Shown here: positions 22,224 through 22,592 of the stretch, one piece after another
Layout of the letters: each line of letters starts with the position of its first letter
Position numbering within the stretch: the stretch's first letter is position 1
NCBI GenBank assembly: GCA_020848855.1
Contig: JADLHH010000272.1
Location: 1-22,592 of the forward strand
Origin: Anaerolineae bacterium
GTDB taxonomy: Bacteria; Chloroflexota; Anaerolineae; Aggregatilineales; Phototrophicaceae
Reading direction: 5' to 3'
DNA: 22,592 bases
The notes under the pieces: generated by a model
What the model was told of the DNA's origin: nothing
Databases searched by the model: none
The model's input: the letters and a program-made list of their open reading frames with translations, nothing else
Made by a program: the position numbers and the translations under genes

Positions 22224-22592
22224 CGGCGTTCAAGCCCGTATCGTGTAATAGTCCGGGCGGAGGGAGAAGCGCAGGGAAGTTTCTCTGACTACACGGCACG
22301 CACTGTGTAAAAGTCCCGTCTCTGCCAAAACACACGGAGTTCCCGTTCACAGTCCTGGTCGACGTTTCTGCACAATCACGCCCGATGTGGCGGCTACAGG
22401 AAAGTGACTCTATAGCACCGCCTCTCCCGACCTCGTGTGCAGCACTCATGTATACCAAGTGCGCTAGTCCAACGATATGGAACTTCCTAGTTTATCATTG
22501 GTGGGTCTATTTTGAGGATATTGCCGCTGTAATGCAGGGTCATCGCATCAAATTTCACACAGGGTTTCCAATGGTTCACAACGCTCTTGTAG
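22224..22592 (+). other. Non-coding tail after the cassette, lower GC toward the right edge
   Basis: No gene with homology is visible here. A GC-rich 6-bp hairpin (CGCCGC, 9-nt loop, GCGGCG; 22208-22228) spans the hydrolase stop, and GCCCG/CGGGC (22234-22258) could form a second weak stem; neither is followed by a U-run, so termination is uncertain. From about 22430 the sequence is clearly richer in A and T. A frame from ATG 22448 stays open to the edge for 48 codons but has no ribosome site or recognisable motif. Confidence 0.4.

Noticed and set aside
22448..22592. Open frame at the right edge, starting MYTKCASPTIW
   Set aside because: 48 codons open to the edge is easily chance, there is no Shine-Dalgarno and no motif, and it cannot be judged without the sequence beyond.
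1..22592. CRISPR arrays, tRNA/rRNA genes, phage or toxin-antitoxin genes
   Set aside because: No regularly spaced repeats, no recognisable structural RNA and no such protein families were seen on either strand.

Overview
The window looks like an accessory carbohydrate-catabolism region from a GC-rich, free-living bacterium. A Chloroflexota (Anaerolineae/Caldilineae-like) host is my best guess. The reasons are the stacked ABC sugar transporter, LacI, Gfo/Idh/MocA, ROK and PfkB genes, cupin-type phosphoglucose isomerases, a split two-subunit transketolase and a DUF1537 kinase. No rRNA, tRNA or other marker fixes the lineage, so this is inference.

Layout. A divergent promoter region (about 14159-14667) separates two transcription units. 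The leftward unit (14158 down to the left edge, minus strand) encodes, in transcription order: a 3'-truncated aldose-epimerase-like protein, a GH127-type beta-L-arabinofuranosidase-like hydrolase, a family-1 sugar-binding protein, two MalF/MalG-type permeases, a LacI regulator, a medium-chain dehydrogenase, a Gfo/Idh oxidoreductase, a LacI C-terminal remnant, an AraD/FucA-like class II aldolase, a PfkB kinase, a ROK kinase, a cupin phosphoglucose isomerase, a chimeric half of an RbsA-type ATPase and the start of an FAD-linked oxidase. Most genes are a few bases apart or overlap by ATGA. The transporter's own ATPase is absent.

The rightward unit begins with a decayed set of paralogues of the leftward genes (about 14647-16440): an internally deleted epimerase, an intact second cupin isomerase, the last ~60 codons of a ROK kinase, and a frameshifted start of an FAD-linked oxidase. 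From 16487 the DNA becomes visibly more GC-rich and carries a tightly overlapping six-gene cassette: transketolase N- and C-subunits, an Asp/Glu-racemase-superfamily protein, a DUF1537 kinase, a GatY/KbaY-like class II aldolase and an isochorismatase-family hydrolase. The last ~370 bases hold no gene I can support.

How it may work together. The left unit reads as import of an oligosaccharide or glycoside, cytoplasmic hydrolysis (GH127 without a signal peptide), oxidation or epimerisation (dehydrogenase plus Gfo/Idh), phosphorylation (ROK), isomerisation (cupin PGI), a second phosphorylation (PfkB) and aldol cleavage. The right cassette looks like an acid-sugar or unusual-ketose route ending in C2 transfer and aldol cleavage. 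Several enzymes lack residues usually used for standard sugars (ROK, AraD-like aldolase, racemase), so the substrates may not be the common hexoses.

The clearest regulatory signal is a pair of matching promoters facing away from each other. Each is TTGACA-17 bp-TAnAnT-like, followed within 2-3 bp by two tandem 12-bp LacI-type half-palindromic repeats (TCTAAACGATTA type). The local LacI protein is the obvious candidate to bind them.
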